From assembly GCA_039654915.1 (NCBI GenBank), contig CM077594.1, positions 71,542,393 to 71,606,392 of the forward strand: 64,000 bases of DNA. Reading direction: 5' to 3'. Below are positions 48,255-60,412 of the stretch, one piece after another. Position 1 is the stretch's first letter; the number at the start of each line of letters is the position of its first letter. The notes below the pieces were generated by a model. That model had not been told where the DNA came from. It was given only the letters and a program-made list of their open reading frames with translations, and searched no databases. The stretch is from Aquilaria yunnanensis (Eukaryota; Streptophyta; Magnoliopsida; Malvales; Thymelaeaceae). The translations under genes and the position numbers were made by a program.

Positions 48255-51200
48255 TGTTACTCACTCTGGGGTAGTCCAATTATGGTGCTAAAACTGTACA
48301 TTTAAAATTCCCAAGATTGGTATGTTCTGTCGGCCATCAGAACAATACCATTAGTGTGCATGCCCAAGTGGCCCTCTTGGGCACTATGTAAACGCATGCA
48401 TATTAGTCCAACCATTACACACAAATTCAAATTTTATGCACCCCATGGCAGCAAGGAAGGAAAACATTAGCTCAAGTGTTAATCTTGGCTACCACACATT
48501 ACGCAATCTTACTCAGTATAAGTGACCAGCCACTACACTAGAAACTTCTTCCAAAAAACTATATTAATCTAGACAAGTAACCCCCTATTTTCTTTCCTTC
48601 ATGATCAATTAGAGTCTTTAAGAAAATGAATGAATTTGGTTTTACATCAAAAGCCTACCTATGGACCAAGTTATGGATTTTTTAAGTTGGTTACAAAATT
48701 ATGACCAAAAGAACAGTAACTTAGCCAAATTTTTAGCATCATATCTTTGGCTACAGAGCTCCAAATTAAGAAATTCAAAATCCCAGTTTAACTACTAGAT
48801 GTACGCTAGGAGTGATCAAAATTTCATGCCCAGATTCACTTTGCACAGGGAGATATAAAACTTTCAGTTCAAAGTCAAATTTCTGGTCACTCTACGACCA
48901 TTTTGCCCGTACAAAATTTCATAAGTTTGCAAACACTTCATTCATAAGGGTAACCCTCCAAGGCTATCCCATACATGTCCAATATACATAGGAATTACAT
49001 GCTCTTGCAGCTAGCAACTTTATGTAACCAAAACATAATTACAAGTAAGCAGCCTATCATTCACACTTAGGCAGCTTTGCACCACATCACATACATAGCC
49101 AAAACATTACTCAAATGTTCACAGACTCTTCTCATTTTACATACACTATACATGCACTACATAACAGTCTTAACCCAACTAAATATGCACCCTAAGTATT
49201 GGAGTGCCTAGGACACAATGGACTCCAGAAACAGGATCTTGGATAGTTGCTGCAAAACACAATAAGCACCATCACTAAAAAAACAAATGTGCTCCTAAAA
49301 TAACCAAACTTTCCAGATCATAACTAGATACATGGAAGTTAAAATACGTGAAATTTCAGATAAAAACTCAAACAAAATAGGTCAGTTTGATTGTGATCTT
49401 TCTGTTAAACCTGAAATGGCAGATTTGAGGGACTAAGTTTCATTGTGAAACTTTGTAAGGGAAACACTTGGTTTTTTAACGAAGTGTGACCATCATTAAA
49501 ACCTGAATCCAAAGACACTAAAACACAAGAGCACAATGCATATGTACAAGATATAGCAACCAAATGCACTAGCCATTCACTATAGCAGCCATAGGTTAGC
49601 CCATAAAACATGCAATAAACTTAAGTAAATCACTATGGCAGCCTTCCTCAAGCTAATGCCTAGTGTTAGGAGGATGTTAGAACTAGTTAGTATTAAATTT
49701 GGGCTCTAGAGACCCTCACTTTGTTAGTGTTGTGCCCAAAAGCCAATCATGAGATGATTGTATTTTTGCACATTCAGTCAAGAAATTTTATTAAGGCATT
49801 AATCCAACAATTATGTTTGTTGTTTTGTTTTTGCGTAATGTAATAAACAAAATTGTAACCCTAGAATAATGATGTTCTTAAACATCCCTGGTCTAGTATT
49901 ATTGTGGAGCGGGTTGCAATAATACATAACGACTAGCATATGTGGAGACTAATATGAGATATGTAGTCTACATATGGGTACAAGTTGGAGAACTTGTGTA
50001 CTGGATCGACCCACCATGAAAACACTACATGGATCGTTATATTAGTGTCATAAGTGATTCTCATAGTGATCATGGTATATGTAGTCCTTCGACCTAAGAT
50101 CATCAAGGTTCCCTACATGTGAGTCACATACTTTGATACTTTCCTTTGTTGCTAGTAACTGAGTGGACTTGAAGGAGGTCATTGGGTATGTCACATATCA
50201 TGCGGAGGGATTTGTATGATCAAGATGGGATTTGTCCCTCCAATGTAATGGGAGTGATATGTTCGGGCCCCTTGATAGAGTGTGACTTAGAAAATGCATG
50301 GCCATGCTAGGATGAGTTTATATACGATATCAATGTCATCTGTTTAAGTTAGTCTACTCAGTAATCAAGAAACCAAAGATTGGGCTATATGAGAGTGACA
50401 CATTCCATGTCTCATGCTTACTCTTGATATCTTGGACAAAGGGACAATGGCATATATTGGTGATGATCATAAAGGTTTAGTCGAATCATCAACAATCTTG
50501 TCACTTGGGTAGCAATGATGTGTTGCTAGACACCGCTCATTGGTTTTGATCATAAATGTGATTTATGATCATTGCCAACGTGATAAGAGCCTATTGGGTC
50601 GCACACATAGAGCTATTTGGATCATTAGAGTGCATGGGCTAATTATTTGGGTTATGGTTTCACTTTAATTTCGTATTAATAATGAGCCCAAGAGTTGAGC
50701 CATTATTAAGCCTGAAATTAAATCCTAATTGGATTAGGGCTTTGAAACCCATTAGGACTGGAAGTTGAGTCTGACTATAAATACAACTTCTAGTGAGAAA
50801 TTTGCAGGTCTCCTTGCCCTAGCCTCCCAAAAGGACAGCCGCACTCTTCTCTTACAATTCCTTGGAGGACGCAAGCTAGCACTGCGAGCGCAAGAGAAAC
50901 GCATCTGTCACGACGTGGTGGAAACGTGGTGATCCTGAGAGGCTCGTGTGGATACCATAGGGAGCTTAAACACGTCAACTGTTCAGGTTTTGTGATTCGA
51001 CTCTACAGTTGAGTGAGAGATCTCAACCGAAAATTAGGTATGAAAATTTTCGAACACCCGGTTTACCCTATTTCACTTGGATCCTGGAGGGTTTCGATTA
51101 AATTCCGCTGTGCTGTTTCACTCCCGAAACCCAACACAGTTCACTGCCATCATTGTGCACTTCACACTAGGTCACAACTTCAATAAGTGAACTCTCCTCG

Positions 51201-52107
51201 CTAAGCTTGGTTCATCAAGCTCATGGCTCTCTTTCAAGCTTAACCCTAGCTCCATGGATACTTGAAAATATAGTAAACAATACATGAGTGCAAAAGAACC
51301 CTTACCAAGATGAGTTGGCTGAATTTGAAGCTTGATCCCTTAAGTATTCAAGCAATAGCTCTAGTTTTGCTTCCAATTGCTTCCCTTTGCCTTCATTTTC
51401 AATCTTGGAGGTATGGTGGCTATGGAAGACCTATGGAAGAAGAATGGAGGAGGGTGGTGGCTATTTGGGTCGAATATGAGAGAAGAAAAATTGAGTTTGG
51501 CTTCTCAAATTAGCTTTAGGACACTAAACATCCTTATTGGCCTTAATCATGCTTTATGTCATTTTCTTTGCCCATAAGCATGATTTCTTTGTCCTAAACT
51601 TATTGGTCCACATTTTCCCCACCTTTTTTACTACTTATCAAGCGATAGCCACCTCCCCCATGGTAGGATAACCCCACAATTCCACCCTTTGACCTAAGTC
51701 AAAAGCTTGAACACCTAAAGGTTTACACTAAGACATTTAGGTCCTTAATGCCTTTAGTGTTTCCTTTGTCCAAACTTGTCTTCCATGAGCAATTTGCTCT
51801 TCCAATAGCACTTTCATACCCTTCATATCCTCCCCATAACTCTCCAAGGCTATTTCTTGAGAGTTTTATAATTAAGTACCCAAATTTCCAAAACCATACA
51901 AAAAGGTCCATGGGTTACTTTAAAAACAAGCAATCCTTAAGGCTTTTCTTAGGGGCCAAGTTACCAACTTAGAACACTTTTAAGAAGGTGTTCATTATAC
52001 CTTTTACCCTTCATACTTCAATCACTATAAAGATACTTACACGATATAATTGTTTTTTTACCATTATGCCACACTTGTAATTCTCCTATTTTTGTGAGGT
52101 GGTAACA
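48255..52107 (+). mobile_element. TGTTACC-family solo LTR split by a Copia LTR
   Basis: The parts are 48255-49721 and 51137-52107, about 2440 bp together. CCCAC (48250-48254) and CTCAC (52108-52112) flank it, one mismatch. It is inserted in chromovirus gag. Confidence 0.87.
49722..51136 (+). mobile_element. Copia-family solo LTR (1415 bp)
   Basis: It runs from TGTTAGTGTTGTGCC to CCCGAAACCCAACA. CACTT (49717-49721) and CAGTT (51137-51141) flank it, one mismatch. The hairpin (11-bp stem) lies near 50549-50573. It is nested in the solo LTR at 48255. Confidence 0.9.
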
Positions 52108-52560
52108 CTCACTAGCTTGATCACCAAGCATGGGTTCTTTCCCAGGCATCCTCCCTACTTCAGGTTCTCTAACTTGCCTAGTAGGTTCTGGGACTTATTC
52201 CTGACCTTTAGTTAGGGTCTATATGCCAGCAACTTGTTGAGCAATAATTGCTTGCATAACCTCCATCATATGCTCCATTCTTCCTTGGCCATCTACATTT
52301 GGCCCAGGTGCATTAGCCCTAACATGCTCTGTAGCCCTAATAGGCTATGTAGTCCTAGCCTGTCCCTGAGGCACTAAATTAGGCTACTCATCTCTAAGAG
52401 TGCTAGCTCTTTTCTCATCTTGGCTTCTAGCCTCTCTTTCCATGTTTTTGGTCCTCATCATACACATAGTAACTAGAAAGGAACACTTATGCTCAGTATT
52501 CATAATTGACACATCCTAGTGTGGGAACAAGTTTAAACTTCATACATACCAAAATTGGTC
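52108..52560 (-). pseudogene. gag: Chromovirus gag, N-terminal part (minus strand)
   Basis: Broken minus-strand frames start close to the primer site at 52571. They contain a charged segment (WKERLEARM) and a hydrophilic region with many stops. No clean frame remains; it is assigned by position between the primer site and the gag core. Confidence 0.6.
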
Positions 52561-52570
52561 CTAAGAGCAA

Positions 52571-52587
52571 GCTAGCTCTGATACCAA
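52571..52587 (-). other. Primer-binding site of the second chromovirus (initiator Met)
   Basis: The minus strand reads TTGGTATCAGAGCTAGC. TGGTATCAGAGC is the complement of the 3' end of the plant initiator methionine tRNA. It lies 7 bases inside the LTR end at 52595. Confidence 0.85.
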
Positions 52588-52594
52588 TAAAAGC

Positions 52595-53012
52595 TGTCAC
52601 GCCCAACAAAGCCCCTACCTCATTTGGGGGATTTAGAACCCCAAATAAACAGTGTTGATAACCATGTATGTTTATCGGGGTTGATGTGGAGGCTTAGTTC
52701 ACAAGTATGCAATGCAAACAAATCACGTGGGCTTATGCCCCATAGGCATAACTAGGACACAAAAGGAGGGGAACTGGGGTGCACCTAGACTCTGCTAGGA
52801 CACATGGGCATGTAACCAGGATAGTTACTAGCTCCTAGCTTGTTAATCATTTCATGGTTCATGCTCTTTGAGCAAGCTAAGTACTTACATGGGTTTGTGT
52901 GTTCATTTCATCTCATTTACCACACATTGCTTAAGTATATGCATACAACCAAATCATTAAACTAAGTTTGGAATACTTTTTTTTATATGCATGTGCCTTG
53001 AACACCAACAAG
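52595..53012 (-). mobile_element. 5' LTR fragment of the second chromovirus (418 bp)
   Basis: It begins (plus) TGTCACGCCC next to the primer site, so this is the inner end of the 5' LTR. It matches 12693-13110 along its full length. It is cut at 53013 by an inverted TGTTACC LTR. Confidence 0.78.
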
Positions 53013-53814
53013 TGTTACCACCTCACAAAAATGGGAGAATTACGAGTGTGGCATAATGGCTAAAAACCATTATCTTGTGTAATTCTCTTCATAGTGATTG
53101 AAGTGTGATGGGTAAAAGGTATAATGAACACCTCCTTAAAAGTGTTCCAAGTTGGTAACTTGGCCTACAAGAAAAGCCTTAAGGATTGCTTGTTTGTCAA
53201 GCAACATATGGACTTTTGTGAAAGCTTTTGGAAATTCGAGTACTCAATTGAAAAACTTTCACAAAAGATATTTGGAGAGTTATGGGAAGGATATGAATGG
53301 TATAAAAGTGCTATTGGAGAACCAAATTTCCCATGGAAGGCAAGTTTGGACAAAGGAAACACTAAAGGCATTAAGGAGCTAAATGTCTTAGTGTAAACCT
53401 TAAGGTGTTGAACCTTTTGACTTAAGTCAAAGGGTGGAATTGTGGAATTATCTCACCACGAGGAAGGCGGCTATGCCTTGGAAATTGGTAAAAAATGTGG
53501 GCAAAATGCAGATAAATAAGTTTAAGACAAAGAAACCATGCTTATGGCAAAAAAAATGACATAAAGCATGAGTAAGGCTAACAAGGGTGTTTAATGCCCT
53601 AAAGCTAATTTAAGAAGCCTAACTTGAATTTTCTTCTCCCATATTCGACCTACATAGCCACCACCCCCTCCATACTTCTTCCATAGCTCTTCCATAGTGA
53701 CCATACCTCCAAGATTGAAATTGAAGGCAAAAGGATGCAGTTGGAAGCAAACTAGAGCTATTGCTTGAGTTCTTCAAGGATCAAGCTTAATTTTTGGCCT
53801 ACCCACTTTGTTAA
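53013..53814 (-). mobile_element. Inverted TGTTACC-family LTR, first 800 bp
   Basis: It begins TGTTACCACC on the plus strand and matches the inverse of the right ends of the forward copies. The left flank is ACAAG (53008-53012). Homology stops at 53814, where a forward copy of the same family was inserted. The rest should lie beyond the right window edge. Confidence 0.8.
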
Positions 53815-56800
53815 TGTTACCCTCTCCGGGTCAGTCCAATTATGGTGCAAAAATTGTGCATTTAGTGTTAGTGTTGTGCCCAAAAGCCAATCATGACATG
53901 ATTGTAATTTTGCACATTGAGTCATGATATTTTATTAAGGCATTAATCCAGCAATTATGTTTGTTGTTTTGTTTCTGCGTAACTTAGCAAACATAATTGT
54001 AACCCTAGAATAATGATATTCTTAAACATCCCTGGTCTAGTATTATTGTGGAGCGGGTTGCAATAATACATAACAACTAGCATATGTGGAGACTAATATG
54101 AGATATGTAGTCTACATATGGGTACAAGTTGGAGAACTTGTGTACTGGACCGACCTACCATGAGAACACTACATGGATCGTTATATGAGTGTCATAAGTG
54201 ATTCTCATAGTGATCATGGTATATGTAGTCCTTCGACCTAAGATCATCAAGGTTCCTTACATGTGAGTCACATACTTTGATACTTTCCTTTGTTGCTCGT
54301 AACTGAGTGAACTTGAAGGAGGTCATTGGGTATGTCACATATCATGCGGAGGGATTTGTATGATCCAGATGGGATTTGTCCCTCCTATGTAATGGGAGTG
54401 ATATCTTCGGGCCCCTTGATAGAGTGAGACTTAGAAAAATGCATGGCCATGCTCAGATGAGTTGATATACGATATCAATGTCATCAGTTTAAGTTGGTCT
54501 ACTCGGTAGTCAAGAAACCAAAGATTGGGCTATACGAGAGTGACACATTCCATGTCTCGTGCTTAGTCTTGATATCTTGGACAAAGGGACAATGGCATAT
54601 ATCGGTGATGATCATAAAGGTTTAGTCGAATCATCAACAATCTTGTCAGTTGGGTAGCAATGATGTGTTGCTAGACACCGCTCATTGCTTATGATCATAA
54701 ATGTGATTTATGATCATTGCCAACGTGGTAAGAGCCTATTGGGTTCGCACACATAGAGCTATTTGGATCATTAGAGTGAATGGGCTAATAAGTTGGGTTT
54801 TGGTATCACAATAATTTCGTATTAATAATGGGCCCAATAGTTGAGCCATTATTAAGCCCGAAATTAAAGCCTAATTGGATTAGGGCTTTGAAACCTATTA
54901 GGCCTGGAAGTTGAGTCTCACTATAAATACAACTTCTAGTGAGAAATTCGTAGGTGTCCTTGCCCTAGCCTCCCAAAAGGACAGCCACACTCTTCTCTTG
55001 CAATTCCTTGGAAGACGCAAGCTAGCACTACGAGCGCAAGAGAAACGCATCTGTCGGGACATGGTGGAAGCATGGTGATCCCGGGAGGCTCGTGTGGATA
55101 CCATAGAGAGCCTGAACACGTCAACTGTTCAGGTTTTGTGATTCGACTCTATAGTTGAGTGAGAGATCTCAACTGAAAATTAGGTATGAAATTTTTTGAA
55201 CACCCGGTTTACCCCATTTCACTTGGTTCCTGGAGGGTTTTGGTTAAATTCCACTGTGTTATTTGGCTCCCGAAACCCATCATTTAGACTCCTAGGATTG
55301 GTAAGATTTTGTAGGCCTTCAAAACACTACCCTTAGTGTGCGTACCCAAGTGGCCCTCTTGGCCATTATGTAAACACATGCATATTGGTCTAACCATCAC
55401 ACACATATTCACATTTCATACACACCATAGCAACAAGGAAGGAAAACACTAGCATAAGTCTTAATCTTGGTTACCACGCATTAGGCAATCTTGTTAAGTT
55501 CCAATGACCAGCCACTGCACTTGTAACTTCCACTCATAAACTGTATCATTCTAGCCATGTAACCCCCTATTTTCTTTGCTCCATTATCAAGTATAGACTT
55601 AGAACAAACCAAGAAATTTCGTTTTACATCAATAGCCCACCTATGGACCAAATTATGGATTTTTGAAGTTGGTTACAAAATTCTGACCAAATGAACAGTA
55701 ACTTAGCCAATTTTTCAATATCATATCTTTGGTTACAGGGTTTCAAATTTAGAAATTCCAAATCCCAGTTTAACCTCTGGGTGTTCGCTAGGTGTGGTCA
55801 AAATTTCATACTAGGATTCGTTCTACATAGGGAGATATAGAACTTTAAGTGCATAGTCAAAATTTTGGTCTCTTTATGACCATTTTGCCCGTACAAAAAT
55901 TTGTAAGTGTGCAAACACTTCATTCAAAAGGGGAAATCCTTCCAAGGCTACCCCATTTATGTCCATTACACATAGGAGTTTCATGCTCTTGTATCTAACA
56001 ACTTTATGTGGCCAAAACAGATTTTTCAAGTAAGCAGCCTTTCATTCACACTTAAGCAACTTTGCACCACATCACATACAAAGCCAAAACATTCCTCAAA
56101 TGTTCACAAACTTGTCTCATTTTACATACACTACATGCAGATGCATACAAACCCTACAAAATGGTCTTAACTCAGCTAAATACACACCCTAGGTTCCAGG
56201 AGGGCCTGAGAAACAATGGACTCTAGAAATAGGATGATGGACAGCTGCTGCATAATACAACTAGATGTGTAGAAGTTCAAGTACCTAAAAATTCAAGGCA
56301 GAAATCAAACTACAATGGTAAGTTTGAAGGTGATCCTTCTACTAGATCTGAAATGATAGAATTGAGGGGAACAAGTTTCATTGAGAAACTTAGTAAGGGT
56401 AGCACTTGGATTCAGTAGGCAATGTAACCATCATTAAAACCTACATCCAAAGACTCTAAAATACAAAAAAAAAACAATGCATATATACAAAACATAGCAA
56501 CCAAATGCAGCAGACATTCACAACCAACAAACACATGAAATGTGGCAGCAACATATACCATAGGTTAGTCCATAAACCACATAATAAACCTAACCAAATC
56601 ACTATGGTAGCCCTCCTCAAACGTATACCATAGGTTAGTCCATAAAACAAGTAATAAACATAAGCATATCACTATGGCAGCCCTCCTCAAGCATAAGCTT
56701 GGCCTTAGGAGAGTTTTAACACTAGTTAATACTAACTTTGGGCTCTAGAAACCCTTAAATTTGTTGCCATCACTGTGCACTTCACACTAGGTCACAAAAC

Positions 56801-56984
56801 CTTTACTACATGCACTCCTCTCAATAAGCTTGATTCACAAATCTCTTGGCTTTCTTCCAAGCTTAGCCCTAGCTCCATGGATGCCTAAAAATAAACTAAA
56901 TATCCTATCAGAGCAAGAGTACACCTTGCCTTTTTTTGGAAATTCAATAAACCTTAGATAAACTAGGGTTTATGGTCTTCCTTG
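53815..56984 (+). mobile_element. TGTTACC-family LTR interrupted by a Copia LTR and then by a Copia element
   Basis: It starts TGTTACCCTC. The pieces are 53815-53865 and 55283-56984. Near its right end it has the subfamily block also seen (inverted) at 14380-14450. It is cut at 56985 by the minus-strand Copia element and should continue outside the window. Confidence 0.8.
53866..55282 (+). mobile_element. Copia-family solo LTR (1417 bp) with perfect TSD
   Basis: It runs from TGTTAGTGTTGTGCC to CCCGAAACCCATCA (final AACA now ATCA). TTTAG stands before (53861-53865) and after (55283-55287). The perfect hairpin is at 54691-54717. Confidence 0.92.
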
Positions 56985-58347
56985 TGTTGGGTTTCGGGAG
57001 CCAAACAAGCGTAGCGGAATTTAACCGAAACCCTCCTGGATCCAAGTGAAATGGGGAAAACTGGGTGTTCAAAAATTTTCAAATCTAATTTTCGGTTGAG
57101 ATCTTTAACTCAACTATAGAGTCGAATCACAAAACCTGAACAGTTGACGTGTTGAAGCTCTCTATGGTATGTACACGAGCCTCTCGGGATCACCACGCTT
57201 CCACCATGTTCCGGCAGATGCATTTCTCTTGCTTTCGCAGTGCTAGCTTTCATTCTCCAAGGAATTGCAAGAGAAGAGTGCGACTCTCCTTTTAGGAGGC
57301 TAGGGTAAGAAGCTGGGAATTTATCACTAAAAGTTATATTTATAGTGAGACTCAACTTCTAGGCCTAATGGGTTTCAAAGCCATAATCCAATTAGGCTTT
57401 AAATTTATGCTTAATAATGGCTCAACTATTGGGCCCAAATAATTAGCCCATGCACTCTAATGATCCAAATAGTTCTATGTGTGCAGCCCAATAGGCTCTT
57501 ACCACGTTGGCAATGATCATAAATCACATTTATGATCATAAGCAATGAGTGGTGTCTAGCAACACATCATTGCTACCCAAGTGACAGGATTGTTGGTGAT
57601 TCGACTAAATCTTTATGATTAGTACTGATATATGCCATTGTCCCTTTGTCCAGGATATCAAGACTAGGCACGAGACATGGAATGTGTCACTCTCGTATAG
57701 CCCAATCTTTGGTTTTTTGATTAGCGAGTAGATGAACTTAAACTGATGACATTGATATTGTATATCAACTTATCCGAGCATGGCCATGCATTTTCTAAGT
57801 CTCACTCTATAAAGGGGCCTGAAGATAGGAGGGAAAAATCTCATCTTGATCATACAAATCCCTCTGCATGATATGTGACATACCCAATGACGTCCTTCAA
57901 GTTCACTCAGGTACGAGCAACAAAGGAAAGTATCAAAGTATGTGACTTACATGTAGGGAACCTTGATGACCTTAGGTCAAAGGACTACATATACCATGAT
58001 CACTATGAGAATCACTTATGACACTCATATAACAATCCATGTAGTGTTCTCATGGTGGGTCGGTCTAGTACACAAGTTCTCCAACTTGTACCCATATGTA
58101 GACTACATATATCATATTAGTCTCCACATATGCTAGTCGTTATGTATTATTGTAACCCGCTCAACAATAATACTAGACCAGGGACGTTTAAGAATATCAT
58201 TATTCTAGGGTTACAATTATGTTTATTACGTTACACATAAACAAAACAACAAACATAATTGCTGGATGAATGCCTTAATAAAATATCATGACTTAATGTG
58301 CAAAAATACAATCATCTCATGATTGGCTTTTGGGCACAACACTAACA
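56985..58347 (-). mobile_element. 3' LTR of the minus-strand Copia element (1363 bp)
   Basis: On the plus strand it begins TGTTGGG and ends CACTAACA, the inverse of the solo LTRs. The left flank is CCTTG (56980-56984). The hairpin (57513-57539) is perfect. A polypurine tract follows at once on the inner side, so this is the 3' LTR. Confidence 0.92.
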
Positions 58348-58360
58348 ATCTCCGACTTGC
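58348..58360 (-). other. Polypurine tract of the Copia element
   Basis: The minus strand reads GCAAGTCGGAGAT directly before the LTR. This is a slightly degenerate form of the usual Copia tract. Confidence 0.65.
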
Positions 58361-58419
58361 ACTAAAAGCCAATCATCCATGGATCTAATACTGATGGACC
58401 TAGAATGGCTATCATGCTT

Positions 58420-58929
58420 CTACTGCGTAAGGGGCTTTATGAGTGGATCAGCAATGTTGTTGTCTGTCGAAGTCTTGCATATCCTTACATCACCACTCTC
58501 GATGATCTCCCTAATGAGATGATAGCATCCGAGTATATGTTTGGATCGCTGGTGAGATCGAGGTTCCTTAGGTTGTGTAATTGCTCCATTATTGTCACAA
58601 TAGAGCTCTATTGGGTTGGCAATGCTTGGAACGACTCCAAGTTCAGTGATGAACTTCTTGATCCAAACTACCTCTTTCACAGCATCAAAGGCGGCAATGT
58701 ACTCAAATTCTGTTGTAGAGTTAGCTACTGTCTCTTGCTTTGAACTTTTCTAGCTCACAGCACCACCACCAATAAAAAACACATAACTAGATTGCGATCT
58801 AAAATCATCCTTATCGGATTCGAAGCTTGCATCGGTGTAACCCCTTACAACGAGCTCATCTTCACCTCCAAAGACCAAGAATGCATCCTTAGTCCTTCGT
58901 AAGTACTTAAGAATGTTCTTAACAGCTGT
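58420..58929 (-). pseudogene. pol: RNase H of the Copia element
   Basis: The minus strand reads WIKKFITELGVVPSI, then ELYCDNNGAI, then RSKHILGCYHLIREII and NNIADPLIKPL, the C-terminal RNase H of Copia pol. The stretch 58690-58929 holds the N-terminal half of the domain with stops and a frameshift. The catalytic CDN motif is present. Confidence 0.82.
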
Positions 58930-60066
58930 CTAGTGACTCTCACTGTGGTTCAATTGGTACCTACTCATCATGCTCAAGGCATATAAGACATCAGGACGTG
59001 TACATATCATGGCACATATGATAGATCCAATTGCTGAGGCATATGGAATCTTACCCATGCGCTCTCTCTCCTCAGGTGTACTCGGACGCTGAGATCTAGA
59101 AAGAGTTATACCATGTGACATGGGCAAGAATCCTTTCTTGGAATCTTCCATGCTAAACCTCTTTACCACCTTGTCAATGTATATACTTTGACTTAGGCCA
59201 AGAAGCTTTCTAGATCTATCTCTATAGATCCTTATGCCTAACACATAGGCTGCTTCACTTAAGTCCTTCATAGAGAAACATTTCCCTAGCCAAGTCTTCA
59301 TAAACTGTAGCTCAGGAATGTCATTCCCGATGAGTAGTATGCCATCTACATACAACACAAAGAAGACAATAGCGCTCCCACTAACCTTCTTGTAGACACA
59401 AGGTTCATCTTCATTTTTGATAACACCAAACTCTTTGATTGCTTCATCAAAGCAAAGATTCCAACTTCGAGCAGCTTGCTTCAGTCCATAGATAGACCTT
59501 TGCAACTTGCACACATTATTGGCATTCTCAGCAGTGACAAAACCCTCAGGTTGTGTCATGTCCACATCCTCAAGTAACTTTCCATTTAGGAATGCAGTTT
59601 TGGCATCCATTTGCCATATCTCATAATCATAGTGTACAGCAGTAGCAAACAAAATTCAGATGGATTAAAGCATAGCAACTGGTGAAAAAGTTTCATCATA
59701 GTCAATACCATGAATTTTCTTGAAACCTTTTACAACCAGTCATCCTTTAAATGTAATCACAGTACCATCCAAGTCAATTTTTTTCTTGAAAACCCATTTA
59801 CACCCTATGGGTTTCACCCCTTCAGGTGGGTCAACCAAAGTCCATACTTGGTTTTCATACATGGATTCCATCTCGGATTTCATGGCCACTAGCCACTTCT
59901 CAGAGTCAGGTCCTGACATAGCTTGTTGGTAGGTTATGGGCTCATCCTGATCCATGAGCATCACATCCCCAGTGTGAGTCACAAGAAATCCATATCTCTC
60001 GGGCTCACACCGAATCCTACCAGACCTACGTGGGCTCTGTGCTACAGGAACAAACTCTTGAACCAC
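58930..60066 (-). pseudogene. pol: Copia reverse transcriptase with altered active site
   Basis: Two frames (59740-60066 and 58930-59652) cover RT. The first has WLVAMKSEMESMYENQVWTL and GCKWVFKKK. The second has WQMDAKTAFLNGKL, MTQPEGFV, KLQRSIYGLKQAARSWN and VLGIRIYRDRS. The catalytic motif at 59341-59352 reads YVDG, not YVDD, so the second metal-binding Asp is lost. Stops separate the frames around 59653-59740. The upstream end follows an integrase tail. Confidence 0.88.
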
Positions 60067-60412
60067 AACATCTTGTAGTGTCTGTTTAGGTTCCTTTCAG
60101 GTTTGATGTCTCCCTGTTGTTCTTGAATTTCTTCAAGTTCTACTTTCCTCCCACTAGTTCCTTTAGAGGTAAACTCTTTCTCTAAGAAGACATCAGTTCG
60201 AGCAAGAAACACTTTTTGCTCAAAAGGATTGTAGAAACAGTAACGCTTTGTTTCTTTGGGATACCCAACAAAAAGGCATTTTCAAGATTTGGGCCCTAGT
60301 TTGTTAGAGGATTGACGTTTCACATAAGCATCACAGCCCCAAATCTTCATAAAAGAGAAATTGGGATGCCTCCCACTCCATATCTCATATGGTGTCTTTT
60401 ACGAACAAAGCC
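60067..60412 (-). pseudogene. pol: Copia integrase, C-terminal remnant
   Basis: The minus strand reads KTPYEIWSGRHPNFSFMK, IWGCDAYVKRQ, KCLFVGYPKETKRYCFYNP and VFLARTDVFLEKEF. This is the end of the integrase core and the GKGY-like C-terminal region of Copia elements. The catalytic core upstream is absent: at 60413 the sequence switches to an unrelated 2.8 kb LTR-like piece. Confidence 0.82.
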
